Positions 35,720-45,020 of a stretch of DNA of 59,616 bases are shown here, one piece after another. This stretch comes from Bacteroidota bacterium (GTDB lineage: Bacteria; Bacteroidota; Bacteroidia; Chitinophagales; Chitinophagaceae). A program made the position numbers and the translations under genes. How positions within the stretch are numbered: position 1 is the stretch's first letter; each line of letters begins with the position of its first letter. Location: NCBI GenBank assembly GCA_018267615.1, contig JAFDYD010000013.1, positions 1 through 59,616 of the forward strand, given 5' to 3'. The notes below the pieces were generated by a model that saw only the letters and a program-made list of their open reading frames with translations, searched no databases and was not told the origin of the DNA.

Positions 35720-36124
35720 TTATTGAACAGCAACATTGAATTTCTTGCTTGCAGGCCGGAAATACCAGGATAAAATAGTTAATATTAACAAAAGCACTGA
35801 AGGAAAAATTTCTTTAAAAGGATCGCCCATCGCAACATGTGAAAAAATCGCTCCGGTGGTCAGAAAGAAAAAACCTGCATAGGCCCATTCTTTCAGCAAC
35901 GGAAACTTGGGAAGAAACAATGCGATCACTCCCAACATTTTCCAGATACCTATAATGGTTAGGAAATAAATCGGGTAACCCAGGTATTTTATGCCGTAAA
36001 CACCCGGTGGACCAACCTGCCCTTTTGCTTCCAATTTTAATAGTTGCACCATCCCGGTAGAAAACATGCCTAATGCCAGCCAAACGGTGGCAACCCAGTA
36101 GATGATTTTTTTTGTCTTGTCCAT
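35720..36124 (-). CDS. DoxX-like membrane protein
   Basis: A 134-residue inner-membrane protein with four hydrophobic helices (about 8-26, 45-62, 66-84, 100-117). The pattern WLALGMFSTGMVQLLKLEAK, GYPIYFLTIIGIWKMLGVIALFLP and the final WYFRP tail mark the DoxX-like family. Related proteins have been linked to quinone or redox functions, but the activity of this one is unknown. It begins six bases after the SRPBCC gene. Confidence 0.87.
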   Translation of the reverse strand: MDKTKKIIYWVATVWLALGMFSTGMVQLLKLEAKGQVGPPGVYGIKYLGYPIYFLTIIGIWKMLGVIALFLPKFPLLKEWAYAGFFFLTTGAIFSHVAMGDPFKEIFPSVLLLILTILSWYFRPASKKFNVAVQ

Positions 36125-36130
36125 GATATG

Positions 36131-36595
36131 CTATTTTAATTTGCTGATAATTTCTTCAAGTCGGTTATGAGCCATATTGATGCCATAGGTGAAAGGCAAT
36201 TTCAAAACCTGGTCTCTTTGCTCTGGCGTTTCATAGATGGAGTGTGTAGTGAGTTTGCTCGTTTCTTCCGTCAATTTTTCAAATTCCGTGATCTCGAGCT
36301 GAACGCCGAAAGGTGTATTTGCCATTTCAAAAGTGCGGATGATTTTTTGATTGGGAATGAAATCATGGATCACGCCACTAAAAACATGTTTGTTACCCTT
36401 GGGATCGGTGGTTTCAAAATGATAACCGCCAAATTTTTTGCAATCGAGCTTCAGCACCTTCGTCCCCATCCATTGCTCCACCAATTCAGGTTCTTCGAAT
36501 GCTTTGAACAACAGTTCCAGTGGCAAATCAAATTCACGGGTAATGAATATGTCCTGCTTACCTTCTTCTGCATTGACTTTTGTTTTCCTTTCCAT
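36131..36595 (-). CDS. SRPBCC / AHSA1-like domain protein
   Basis: A 154-residue START-like fold. ITREFDLPLELLFKAFEEPE and WMGTKVLKLDCKKFGGYHFE are the characteristic N-terminal strand and helix of AHA1-like SRPBCC proteins, and the C-terminal helix is MAHNRLEEIISKL. These small proteins probably bind a hydrophobic ligand. The gene lies five bases after an ArsR-type regulator gene and six before a DoxX gene, a linkage seen often in Bacteroidota. Confidence 0.9.
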   Translation of the reverse strand: MERKTKVNAEEGKQDIFITREFDLPLELLFKAFEEPELVEQWMGTKVLKLDCKKFGGYHFETTDPKGNKHVFSGVIHDFIPNQKIIRTFEMANTPFGVQLEITEFEKLTEETSKLTTHSIYETPEQRDQVLKLPFTYGINMAHNRLEEIISKLK

Positions 36596-36600
36596 GTCGT

Positions 36601-36924
36601 TTACTTTTTTGATTTATATTTTTTCATCACGGTTTCCAGCTTATTAAACCGGTCATCCCACATTTTGCGGAATGGCTCAATAAAATCGGATACCTCTTTC
36701 ATTTTTTTTGCGTTGATATGGTAATGAATTTCTCTACCGGTTTGTTTCTGTTCAAGCAATTCACACTCGGTGAGTATTTGTATATGTTTCGAAATCGTTT
36801 GCCTCGACGAATCGAAATTTTCCGCGATTGCACCGGGTGTCATCGCCTGGAGCGCGACTAACGTAATGATCGCCCTTCTCGTCGGGTCGGCTATTGCCTG
36901 GAATACATCTCTTCTTATTTCCAT
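36601..36924 (-). CDS. ArsR-family winged-helix transcriptional regulator
   Basis: A 107-residue repressor-type protein. The opening [20 protein letters not shown] and the recognition region [20 protein letters not shown], followed by the wing [15 protein letters not shown], are classic for ArsR proteins. No cysteine pair for metal binding is seen, so it is unlikely to be a metal sensor. It is first in the run ArsR, SRPBCC, DoxX, YdeI-like, DUF4256 and probably autoregulates it. Confidence 0.92.
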   Translation of the reverse strand: MEIRRDVFQAIADPTRRAIITLVALQAMTPGAIAENFDSSRQTISKHIQILTECELLEQKQTGREIHYHINAKKMKEVSDFIEPFRKMWDDRFNKLETVMKKYKSKK

Positions 36925-37012
36925 TTTATGCAGCTATTTGACTGCAAATATATGTGCAGCCATTTAACTGCGCAAATTTTTTGGGAATTTTTTTTTAAAA
37001 AATTTTTGAAAT

Positions 37013-37042
37013 TGTACGGATTTCGGTTTCCCGTTTGTCTTA
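37013..37042. promoter_or_regulatory. Bipartite motif shared with the region upstream of 23765
   Basis: TTGTACGGA, 12 bases, GTTTGTCTT, matching the motif at 23615-23646 in both halves and in spacing. It ends about 38 bases before the ATG at 37080, a suitable place for an activator site or promoter. Confidence 0.4.
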
Positions 37043-37079
37043 CCTGGTAGTCTTTTATTTCCCATCACAATTTCTTCGC

Positions 37080-37583
37080 ATGAAAAAATCCTCATTGATA
37101 TTATCGGTCGCATTCTTCGCGCTTATTTCAATATCCGCGATTCATGCTTCTGCGCAAACAGCCGTCGGCATTGGTGAAGACAAGGGCGCTCCTGCTTCTT
37201 TTATCGATAGAAAATCTGTTGAGAAAGCCGAGCAATTATTTATGGAGCTTTTCAAAAATGGAGATTCGATTGGGGTCGCTAATGGTTATACCATCGATGC
37301 GAAGGTGATGAGTGCTGGTAGTCCCGCTGCCAACGGACATGAAAATATTATCAAGTTCTTCGGGAAAATCTTCAGGTCAGGTCCAAAAATAATTACGGTA
37401 GAAACGTATGATACCTGGAGTGATGGAGATTTGGTTGTTGAAGAAGGCAAATGGATCATGGCCGGCAAAGACGGTAAAGAATATGACCATGGGAAATATT
37501 TAATACTCTGGAAAATGGAAAACGGAAGATGGAAAAAATTCCGCGATTGCCATAACTCGGATTTATATCCGCCGGCGAATTGA
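37080..37583 (+). CDS. Secreted NTF2-like (SnoaL/DUF4440-type) protein
   Basis: A 167-residue protein with a signal peptide (MKKSSLILSVAFFALISISA, cleaved after ASAQ). The mature part has the NTF2-like pattern: the helix EKAEQLFMELFKNGDSIGVA, then strands (YTIDAKVMSAGSPAANGHEN, VETYDTWSDGDLVVEEGKW, YLILWKMENGRWKKFRDCHN). It resembles DUF4440 members that act as periplasmic ligand-binding or isomerase-like proteins. The ATG at 37080 is preferred over an upstream in-frame start at 37035 because the signal peptide begins there. Confidence 0.82.
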   Translation: MKKSSLILSVAFFALISISAIHASAQTAVGIGEDKGAPASFIDRKSVEKAEQLFMELFKNGDSIGVANGYTIDAKVMSAGSPAANGHENIIKFFGKIFRSGPKIITVETYDTWSDGDLVVEEGKWIMAGKDGKEYDHGKYLILWKMENGRWKKFRDCHNSDLYPPAN

Positions 37584-37718
37584 TTTTTCATAATATGGCT
37601 GAAACGATCCGATTTTTTTATCTCACGTATCGGGATTTTCGTCACCAAAATCAATCCATACATCAACAAACTTTACTCGCCTTCCCAACCCGGATTAATT
37701 TCGTAACTTATTCGTGTT

Positions 37719-38762
37719 ATGGGAAGGTTCATAAAATATATTATTCCTGCTTTGTACGGCCTGCTGGTCTATTTCACGATCCGTTTATTGCTGGATTCTG
37801 TTACGGGAATGAAATTCTGGCATCGTAGCTGGCAACTAAACTCCATTGAGATAACGACGTCTGTGATCATGGGTTATTTCATGGCCTGGGTTCTGCGCCG
37901 ATTGTTTCATTATTTCGATAAATCTGCTCCGGCGAAATTTAGTTATTCAAGAATTGCAAAGGAATTATTCTATGTGTTCCTGGTGAATCAAATCGTGGTA
38001 AACCTGTTCATGGATCCGCTTGTTATTTTTACCGATGACGGGATGCAGTTGTATGATTTCTTCGATGTAAACGTTATTCCCCTACTCTACTCAATTATTT
38101 TCTATGGCATTTTTCGCAGTAGCAGTTTTCTGCGTGCGTATATCGATAATAAAATATTACTCGAGAAAATTACAAACGACAAACTGCAAACCGAGTTAAA
38201 ATTTCTGAAAGCTCAATATCATCCTCATTTTTTATTCAATGCACTCAACACGATCTATTTCCAGATGGACGAAAATGTGGCTGACGCAAAAAAAAGCGTG
38301 GAAAAGTTTTCGGAACTCCTCCGTTATCAATTATATGATCAGCAACAACAAGTGAGTATGAAACAGGAAATGGAATACCTGGAAAATTTTATTGAACTGC
38401 AAAAAGTGCGTGTATCTGAAAAATTGAAATTAGATGTGCGGCTTGATAAAAACCTAAATGGTCAGCAAGTATATCCGTTGCTTTTTTTGCCGCTAGTAGA
38501 GAATGCATTTAAATATGTGAGTGGCGATTATTCGATTGCTGTTAATGCCAATGTCAAGGGAAATGAAATTCGTTTTACGGTCGGCAATTCGATACAGTGT
38601 GCGAATGCACCGACAAAACCGAATGGTATTGGTTTGGAAAATTTAAAGAGACGGCTCGATCTGCTTTACCCGAACAGGCATTCTCTGACGACTGAAAAAA
38701 AAGGAGATTATTTTTTTGCAACCATGAATTTACAATTGGAGGAAGATGAGCATAAAAATTAA
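37719..38762 (+). CDS. LytS-type sensor histidine kinase
   Basis: A 347-residue kinase with four membrane helices (about 5-25, 45-62, 83-102, 119-137) and the signature LKAQYHPHFLFNALNTIYF, with phospho-acceptor His170. The usual Asn before Pro is His here. The ATPase domain has LVENAFKYVSG as N box and GIGLENLKRRLDLLYP as G box. The LytTR gene overlaps its end by 17 bp, so the two proteins are translated together and are almost certainly a pair. The convergent neighbours are SusD and SusC genes. Confidence 0.92.
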   Translation: MGRFIKYIIPALYGLLVYFTIRLLLDSVTGMKFWHRSWQLNSIEITTSVIMGYFMAWVLRRLFHYFDKSAPAKFSYSRIAKELFYVFLVNQIVVNLFMDPLVIFTDDGMQLYDFFDVNVIPLLYSIIFYGIFRSSSFLRAYIDNKILLEKITNDKLQTELKFLKAQYHPHFLFNALNTIYFQMDENVADAKKSVEKFSELLRYQLYDQQQQVSMKQEMEYLENFIELQKVRVSEKLKLDVRLDKNLNGQQVYPLLFLPLVENAFKYVSGDYSIAVNANVKGNEIRFTVGNSIQCANAPTKPNGIGLENLKRRLDLLYPNRHSLTTEKKGDYFFATMNLQLEEDEHKN

Positions 38763-39456
38763 ATGTGTTATTATAGATGATGAGCCTTTTGCGCGCAAAG
38801 GATTGGCGAGCTATGTAGAAAAAATTGATTTTCTCGAACTGTCAGGCACATGCGAAAATGTGATCGAGTTGAACTCATTATTAAAACAGCAAAAGCCAGA
38901 TCTTTTATTCCTTGATATAGAAATGCCTTATATCAGCGGCGTTGAATTTTTGAAGAACGCAAAGGAGTTGCCAAAAGTGATTTTTACAACTGCGTATGAA
39001 CAATATGCTTTGAAAGGATATGAACTCGATGCACTTGATTATTTGCTGAAGCCGATTTCATTTGAACGTTTCTTACAAGCAGCCAATAAAGCGCATGGTT
39101 GGTTCGCTCAAAAAGCCAACACGAATGGCGAAGATTATTTTTTTGTAAAGGCAGATAACAAGCTGGAGAAAATAAATTTCAATGATATTCTTTTTGTGGA
39201 AGCGCTGGAGAATTATGTAGCCATCTATACAAAAGAAAAAAAGATCATCACCCATCTCACTCTAAAAATGATCCAGGAAAAATTAACGCAACCGCGATTT
39301 CTTTATCCCCACAAATCATACATCGTGGCAGCGGACAAAATTAATTCTATCGAAGGAAATATTTTATATGTGCAGCATCACCAGGTTCCGGTGAGCAAGT
39401 ACCAGAAGGATGAAATTATGGAGAAGATTATTAATGATAAGCTGCTGAAACGATGA
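38746..39456 (+). CDS. LytTR-family response regulator
   Basis: A 236-residue regulator with a receiver domain (CVIIDDEPFARKGL; Asp57 in LLFLDIEMPY; IFTTAYEQYA; LLKPISFERF) and a C-terminal LytTR domain (about 140-235: ILFVEALENYVAIY, FLYPHKSYIVAADK). It overlaps the kinase gene by 17 bp. Targets are unknown; the SusC/SusD operon is adjacent but convergent, so control of it is possible but not indicated by position. Confidence 0.92.
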   Translation: MSIKIKCVIIDDEPFARKGLASYVEKIDFLELSGTCENVIELNSLLKQQKPDLLFLDIEMPYISGVEFLKNAKELPKVIFTTAYEQYALKGYELDALDYLLKPISFERFLQAANKAHGWFAQKANTNGEDYFFVKADNKLEKINFNDILFVEALENYVAIYTKEKKIITHLTLKMIQEKLTQPRFLYPHKSYIVAADKINSIEGNILYVQHHQVPVSKYQKDEIMEKIINDKLLKR

Positions 39457-39472
39457 AAGGCTGGCTAATTGG

Positions 39473-39547
39473 GCCTTTGCGACTTAGCGTCTTTGCGTGA
39501 TGATTTTTCTCGCAAAGACGCCAAATCGCAAAGGCTCGCAAAGAATC
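39473..39547. repeat. Hairpin H16, CTTTGCG family
   Basis: The convergent gap between LytTR and SusD genes holds CCTTTGCGACTTAGCGTCTT paired imperfectly with a right arm CGCAAAGACGCCAAATCGCA followed by AAGGCTCGCAAAGAATC. The right arm has one more 8-bp unit than the left, as in H15. Confidence 0.88.
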
Positions 39548-39564
39548 AACTAACTCAACACGCT

Positions 39565-40983
39565 TCAGTATCCGGGATTTTGCGTAATGTTCGAATTTGC
39601 ATTCAACTCGGCGCGTGGTATTGGCCAGATGCGTTTGTTGCTTCCTGCTGGCAATGTTGCTGGAACGCCGGGACCATATTGTGAAATACTTTGTCTCACC
39701 ACAGCCTGGTTCGCCCGCACATAGTCCCAATAACGGTGACCCTCAAACGCTAACTCTTTTCTGCGCTCATTGTAGATATCATTGAGCAGGCTATTTCCCG
39801 TAGAAGAATATCCTGCAAATTGTGGATCGCGTTTTTGGGCAAGCGTGTTCAGAGTAATTTGTGCATTGGTATTATCACCTACGCGCGCATACGCTTCTGC
39901 GAGAATTAACAATACCTCTGCATACCTGATAATTTTGCTGGCGTCTTTGCCATTTACATTTGTTGTGTTGGGATATTTATGAACAACCCAAACAGCTCTT
40001 CCTCCCCTATTCTCAGATTGAATCAATCCGCGTCTTGCATCCGTTGCGCTATATGTAAAATATAAATCGTCGGTACATAATGCATCGCCGTAACCTGCCT
40101 GGTCATAAAAATTGGAAAGATTATCGGTGCCGTTATTATTGACATTATCAAATTCAACTTCAAAAATTGTTTCGAGTCCATTTGAAACAGGGAATGGATT
40201 CGACCAATAAGTACTCAATCCGCTGCTATCGGCCAACGTAAACTTTCCGGCTGAAACCACATTGGAAGCAACTGTTCCGGCACTGCCCCAATCCCCTTTG
40301 AACTGGTAAAATCTTGCGAGCAATGCTTGCGCTGCCAATTGTGTTACATAAGAAGAATTCTTGTCGTTAGCAGGATCCAAAAGGTTTACTGCATCTGTCA
40401 AATCTTTTTCTATCTGGGTATATACTTCCGCGACAGTATTCCGCGCAGGCTTTGCAAATGGATCGTAGGTAAGAACAATCGGTACTCCAGGTGAGGTAGG
40501 ACTTACTGTGTATGGTTTTGCAAACCATTTTATCAATTCAAAATAACAAAGCGCTCGTATCGTCAATGCTTCTCCTCTTAATTGGTCCACCGTTGCACTT
40601 GACGCCACTGTTGCATTGATGATATTATTTGCACGCAGGATGGCATTGTACGCTTCCGACCAGGTATTTTGAATATTTCCATAAGTCTCCGTGTAGGTAT
40701 ATGTCATATCGATCAAATACCTGTTGGAATTTTGTACAGGATCTATATAGATATTATCAGCCATCAGGTCTCCATCTATCGGTATCGAACGACCGAAGAA
40801 ATCAACATTGCGTAATGCCGAATACATTCCATTCACCGCAGTCGTCATAGAGCTTTCATCAACGATGGCCTCATTGGTTGGAATGCTTGCCGGTGGTTTT
40901 AAATCGAGAAATTGTTTATTACATGCGCTAGCCATCGAACCAGCCACCACCAGTATCAGAAATATTTTTATTATGAATTTCAT
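39565..40983 (-). CDS. RagB/SusD-family outer membrane lipoprotein
   Basis: This is the surface nutrient-binding partner of a SusC-type transporter. It has 472 residues with a lipobox at Cys21 (SMASAC) and the family opening NKQFLDLKPPASIPTNEAIV. TPR-like helices are visible (LRANNIINATVA, ALTIRALCYFELIKWFAKPY). The C-terminal SusD portion contains KIIRYAEVLLILAEAYARVG and the ending ELNANSNITQNPGY. It is encoded 18 bases after the SusC gene. The substrate cannot be deduced because no hydrolase or binding protein accompanies the pair. Confidence 0.93.
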   Translation of the reverse strand: MKFIIKIFLILVVAGSMASACNKQFLDLKPPASIPTNEAIVDESSMTTAVNGMYSALRNVDFFGRSIPIDGDLMADNIYIDPVQNSNRYLIDMTYTYTETYGNIQNTWSEAYNAILRANNIINATVASSATVDQLRGEALTIRALCYFELIKWFAKPYTVSPTSPGVPIVLTYDPFAKPARNTVAEVYTQIEKDLTDAVNLLDPANDKNSSYVTQLAAQALLARFYQFKGDWGSAGTVASNVVSAGKFTLADSSGLSTYWSNPFPVSNGLETIFEVEFDNVNNNGTDNLSNFYDQAGYGDALCTDDLYFTYSATDARRGLIQSENRGGRAVWVVHKYPNTTNVNGKDASKIIRYAEVLLILAEAYARVGDNTNAQITLNTLAQKRDPQFAGYSSTGNSLLNDIYNERRKELAFEGHRYWDYVRANQAVVRQSISQYGPGVPATLPAGSNKRIWPIPRAELNANSNITQNPGY

Positions 40984-41001
40984 ATCTGAAATTATTTTTT
41001 T

Positions 41002-44001
41002 TTAAAAATTCAAATTCAGCCCAAAAGAAAATGTTTTTTGCATCAGCACCTGGAGATCGTTGGCTCCGTTGATGGGCTGCTCAGGATCAAAAGTGATGTT
41101 CTTATCAAATGTATATGTCCATAAATTTGTTCCTCTTACATAGATCGTAAGATTATCGATATGCAATGGGCTCATCAGCGATTTTGGAAATGTATAAGAA
41201 AGTGAAACATTTCTCAGGCGGATATAATCTCCTTTGAAAAAATACCTGCTGGACGTTGTATTTGATTGTGTCTGGTTACCTGCAACGTACTGCGGAACAT
41301 CTGTGATATCTCCCGCTTTTTGCCAGCGTCTGTCATATTCTTTCTTATCCTGGTTAAGAGAAAAGAAAGCGCCGTCACTTTCACTCAAAAATCCCCACGT
41401 ATTAAACAGGAGATTTCCATATTGATAGTTGAATTGTCCACTGAGCGCAATTCCTTTATAACTAAATGTTGTTGTCAACCCGCCAAATCCTTTTGGTGAA
41501 GCACTTCCGATAATTGCATTGTCAACTTGCGTTACATCCGATGTTGTTTCTTTTTTTGTTCCATCTTTATACCAAACCGGCGCGCCTGTTTGCGCATCGG
41601 CGCCTTTCCATATAAATGTATATATCGATTGCACATCTTCTCCTTTGCGAATGATATACGGAAGGTTGACGATATCCGCATTGTTGTCGAGCTGTGTCAC
41701 TTTGTTTTTATTAAATGCAAAATTCACGGACAAGTCCCAGCGAAAATCTTTTGTCATGTATGGAGTCGTATTCAGCGTTACTTCGAGTCCCCTGTTTTCA
41801 AGCGAACCGATATTAGCAGGATAGGTTCCGAAACCAGAAGTAAGTGACAACGGAACATTTTGCAACAGTTGTGTTGTTTGACGGATATAATAATCCACTT
41901 CCACATTTATCCGGTTCTTTAATAATCCCAATTCAATGCCCACATCAAAAGGTTTGTTCAACTCCCAGGTAAGATTATTGTTTCCGACTTGTGTTGGACG
42001 GCTTCCGGGAAATTTATTATAATCAACTCCGAAACCATACAATGACCGCCATCCATAATTGCCGATATTGGCATTTCCATTTGTTCCGTACGATGCGCGC
42101 AGTTTCAGTGCAGATACATATTTTGTTTCAGGAAAAAAGTCTTCCTTATCAATATTCCAGGCTGCACCAACCGACCAGAAAGTTCCGTATTGATTATTCA
42201 CTCCAAATCTCGACGATCCATCTCTTCTTAAACTTCCGGAAACTGAAATTCTGTTTTTATAATTCAATTGCAAATTGGAAAATACAGAAGCGAAAGAATA
42301 ATCTGTGCCCGTTGCAATTGCTTGCGTCGGGTTACTTGTTGGTGGTAAAGGAAGTGTTGTCAATTGAGGAACGCCGTTTCCAATTGCTTGTATATCGTAC
42401 TCTGTAGATTTTTGTCCTTCATATCCGACTTTTAAATCAGCATTTAGATTTCCGGCTTTATCAATATCTCTTGTATAATCCAGTGTATTTGTCCAAACCC
42501 AATTAAAAATGCGGCTATAAAAATTTGTCATGTTGCCGCCGGTTGTGACTGCATCGCCAAAAAAAGGATTTTCATAAGAAGGTTCTTCGAGTGAAAGATA
42601 ATCTATACCAATTCTTGTCGAGAAACGAAGTCCTTTGATGATATCATAATCTGCACTGAGCGCCCCAAGGATTTTTGATGTCTCCAATCTCGACCAATCA
42701 TAATGCGCGATGGCCATCGGGTTAAATATCTGCTCGAATAAACCTGGATCGTAGTTGTATGATCCGTCCGCATTGTAAGGATATTGATACGGACGAAGAT
42801 AATAAGCTGCTAAAACGGGACTCCGGAAATTTGCAGATTGGAAAGGAGTTGTTTGAATTGAATGAGATGCATTGAGTGATAAAGAAAGCGATGTTTTATC
42901 ATTCAATTTGTGACGCAAATTTAAATCACCACTATATCTTGTAAAGTCGGATGCAATGACCGCCGCTTGCTGTTTATAATATCCGCCGGACAAATAAAAA
43001 GTTGTTCTTGCATCACCGCCAGAGGCTGAAGCATTGTACTGCTGCGTGATTCCCTGGCGTGTTACCAATCCTATCCAATCCGTATTGTGCCCGTTATTTG
43101 CGCCGAGTGCATCGAGATAAAAAGCAATCGTAGCGGAATCGCCACCCGTGGCATTACTCAAACCTTCCTTTGTTAATTCTGTATATTGATTTTTATTTAA
43201 AGGTCTTCCAAGATTATTCAGGTAAGATGGTTCGCTGAAACCGGATTGAATATCTATACCGATTTTTGTTTTGCCCGCTCTTCCTTTGCGCGTAGTGATC
43301 AGTATTACGCCATTCGCAGCTCTCGATCCATAAAGAGAAGCAGCCGAAGCATCCTTTAACACAGAAACACTTTCAACATCATTTGGATTGAGACCAGCCA
43401 GCGCATTGGCAGTTGTAGTATTGTGAGAAACATCACCCGTGTTCGCCGGAATTCCATCGATAACATATAATGGTTCCGAAGAAGCATTGATAGAACCAAT
43501 ACCACGAATGCGTATTTCCTGGAGACCGCCCGGTTGTCCCGAACTCGCGACGGATTGCAAACCCGCAACTTTTCCCTGCAACATGGCATCCACAGAAGGT
43601 ATCGGCACATTCTCAAACTCTTTACCGGCCACTTTTGCAATGGCGCCAGTTACTTTCTTTTTATCGCTGGAGCCATAAGCGACCACGACAACCTCCTGCA
43701 ATTTTTTTTCTTCTGTGGAAAGCGAGATGTTGATCACTGTTTTGGATCCGACACTTACTTCCTCGGGCGCGAATCCAATCGAAGTAAATACCAGGATGCT
43801 TTGCCGGCTGGATGCGCGGATCTTGAAGGTTCCGTCTTCTTTTGTAACGACACTTGTTGTACCTTCTTTAAGTCTGACCGTTACTCCGGCAAGCGGCGAG
43901 CCGTCTTTGCTATCAGTAACTTTTCCCGAAATTATATTTTGTGCAAGCAGAGGCGTGCAAAACATGGTAAGCAGACTGATAAAACCAAGAATCTTTCTCA
44001 T
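41002..44001 (-). CDS. SusC/RagA-family TonB-dependent outer membrane transporter
   Basis: A 999-residue outer-membrane receptor. A signal peptide (about 1-20) is followed by a carboxypeptidase-regulatory-like domain (about 22-95: GKVTDSKDGSPLAGVTVRLK), then the plug domain with the family signature (LQEVVVVAYGSSDKKKVTGA; GIGSINASSEPLYVIDGIP; VLKDASAASLYGSRAANGVI) and a beta-barrel ending in Phe (FGLNLNF). It imports an oligomer bound by the SusD protein, powered by TonB. No anti-sigma (STN) domain is present at the N-terminus, so it is not a signal-transducing type. Confidence 0.95.
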   Translation of the reverse strand: MRKILGFISLLTMFCTPLLAQNIISGKVTDSKDGSPLAGVTVRLKEGTTSVVTKEDGTFKIRASSRQSILVFTSIGFAPEEVSVGSKTVINISLSTEEKKLQEVVVVAYGSSDKKKVTGAIAKVAGKEFENVPIPSVDAMLQGKVAGLQSVASSGQPGGLQEIRIRGIGSINASSEPLYVIDGIPANTGDVSHNTTTANALAGLNPNDVESVSVLKDASAASLYGSRAANGVILITTRKGRAGKTKIGIDIQSGFSEPSYLNNLGRPLNKNQYTELTKEGLSNATGGDSATIAFYLDALGANNGHNTDWIGLVTRQGITQQYNASASGGDARTTFYLSGGYYKQQAAVIASDFTRYSGDLNLRHKLNDKTSLSLSLNASHSIQTTPFQSANFRSPVLAAYYLRPYQYPYNADGSYNYDPGLFEQIFNPMAIAHYDWSRLETSKILGALSADYDIIKGLRFSTRIGIDYLSLEEPSYENPFFGDAVTTGGNMTNFYSRIFNWVWTNTLDYTRDIDKAGNLNADLKVGYEGQKSTEYDIQAIGNGVPQLTTLPLPPTSNPTQAIATGTDYSFASVFSNLQLNYKNRISVSGSLRRDGSSRFGVNNQYGTFWSVGAAWNIDKEDFFPETKYVSALKLRASYGTNGNANIGNYGWRSLYGFGVDYNKFPGSRPTQVGNNNLTWELNKPFDVGIELGLLKNRINVEVDYYIRQTTQLLQNVPLSLTSGFGTYPANIGSLENRGLEVTLNTTPYMTKDFRWDLSVNFAFNKNKVTQLDNNADIVNLPYIIRKGEDVQSIYTFIWKGADAQTGAPVWYKDGTKKETTSDVTQVDNAIIGSASPKGFGGLTTTFSYKGIALSGQFNYQYGNLLFNTWGFLSESDGAFFSLNQDKKEYDRRWQKAGDITDVPQYVAGNQTQSNTTSSRYFFKGDYIRLRNVSLSYTFPKSLMSPLHIDNLTIYVRGTNLWTYTFDKNITFDPEQPINGANDLQVLMQKTFSFGLNLNF

Positions 44002-44280
44002 AAGCCTTATTTTTGAATCAGTTATTGGTGATGGTCTTAACGATTGACAATTTAGTATAAATTATTGCTGTTTCCTTCAAACGATCAAAAGTCTCAACCA
44101 TGAATATATAATTCTGAATACGTAAATATTCAGATTGAAGTCAGGCAAAAGGAATTTTTTTTCAAATACTTATTTCGGCCACATAAGAATGACCCGATTT
44201 AGCTTGTTAACGCTGCAAAATTTCTCTTTTTTTATCGGGCACATTATCGCATACTATCATTTGGAATCCGTACTCCTCAA

Positions 44281-44452
44281 TCGTCATTTCGAATCCGCCA
44301 GCAACGACTTGTCTTATCATGATTATAAGGCGGATGAGAAATCCCCGGCCAACCGCTCAGCGAATAATTTTGCAGATAAGTTAGCTGGGGATTTCTCATC
44401 CGCCGATTATTGTTTTTGTCGCGACTCGCTGCTGGCGGATTCGAAATGACGA
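44281..44452. repeat. Hairpin H22, CGTCATTTCGAATCCGCC type
   Basis: Two nested inverted repeats lie upstream of the SusC gene. The outer pair is TCGTCATTTCGAATCCGCCA (44281-44302) with its complement (44431-44452); the inner pair is GGCGGATGAGAAATCCCC (44329-44346) with GGGGATTTCTCATCCGCC (44387-44404). The text resembles the CGTCATTTCGA / GAGAAATC dispersed repeats known from many bacterial genomes. Unlike the other elements it has no 7-8 bp tandem unit. Confidence 0.88.
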
Positions 44453-44579
44453 CCAGATCAATGACCACACACAAAAAAATCCTGGCATCACAAAATATTT
44501 CTGTGATGCGGGATTTATGGTTGAGTTAAAAAATTGTGGTTAAGAATTTATTTTGACCAATGCGAGGATCAACAGGTCA

Positions 44580-44816
44580 CTATTTTGCTGCCGATAATTG
44601 TGCAGTCTTTTCTTTTTTTTGCTTTGCCTTTTTTGCAACTTTTGCGATATCGCGACTGAGTAATTTACTCGCCCTCTTCATATGTGTCAAAAGTTTTTTG
44701 TTTGTTACCTCTTTCTGATAATCACTTAGCACGCCCTGAAGTTTTTGATAAATCTCTTTTCGAAGCGTTTTTTTTGAAAGCTTTGACTTCTTGGCAACTT
44801 TTTCGTTTTGTTCCAT
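44580..44816 (-). CDS. Small lysine-rich protein
   Basis: A 78-residue protein with about 28 percent lysine. Its helical central part reads RKEIYQKLQGVLSDYQKEVT and the tail is low-complexity (AKKAKQKKEKTAQLSAAK). I do not recognise a family; the composition suggests nucleic-acid or ribosome contact. It is short but has a coherent amphipathic pattern and its own upstream gap. It lies between hairpins H22 and H14. Confidence 0.6.
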   Translation of the reverse strand: MEQNEKVAKKSKLSKKTLRKEIYQKLQGVLSDYQKEVTNKKLLTHMKRASKLLSRDIAKVAKKAKQKKEKTAQLSAAK

Positions 44817-44914
44817 ATAGCAATATGATTTAAAATGATAACCTAAATTTAATATTAAATCAAATTCCGCAATATTAAGTTTTGCTGGTGGAACGGGAAT
44901 GAGGTGGAAGGCGG

Positions 44915-45020
44915 AAGGTGTAGGGTGTAAGGTGTAAGGTATAAGGTGTAAGGTATAAGGTATAAGGTATAAGGTATAAGGTATGCCATACCTTATACCT
45001 TATACCCTACACCTTATACT
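44915..45020. repeat. Hairpin H14, TATAAGG units, ten in one arm and about five in the other
   Basis: The left arm (44915-44984) is ten perfect or near-perfect 7-bp units (AAGGTGT or AAGGTAT). The right arm (44986-45020) holds about five (ATACC, TTATACC, TTATACC, CTACACC, TTATACT). The centre is GGTATGCCATACC as in H13. It abuts the stop codon of the large beta-propeller protein on its right. Confidence 0.93.

Noticed and set aside
43439..44047. Several plus-strand open frames opposite the SusC gene
   Set aside because: They are antisense shadows of a gene with strong family motifs and show no domain features.
44915..45020. A possible CRISPR array or short tandem-repeat locus
   Set aside because: The 7-bp units are continuous with no spacers, and the other arm is their complement. 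It is a hairpin with tandem arms, not a CRISPR array.
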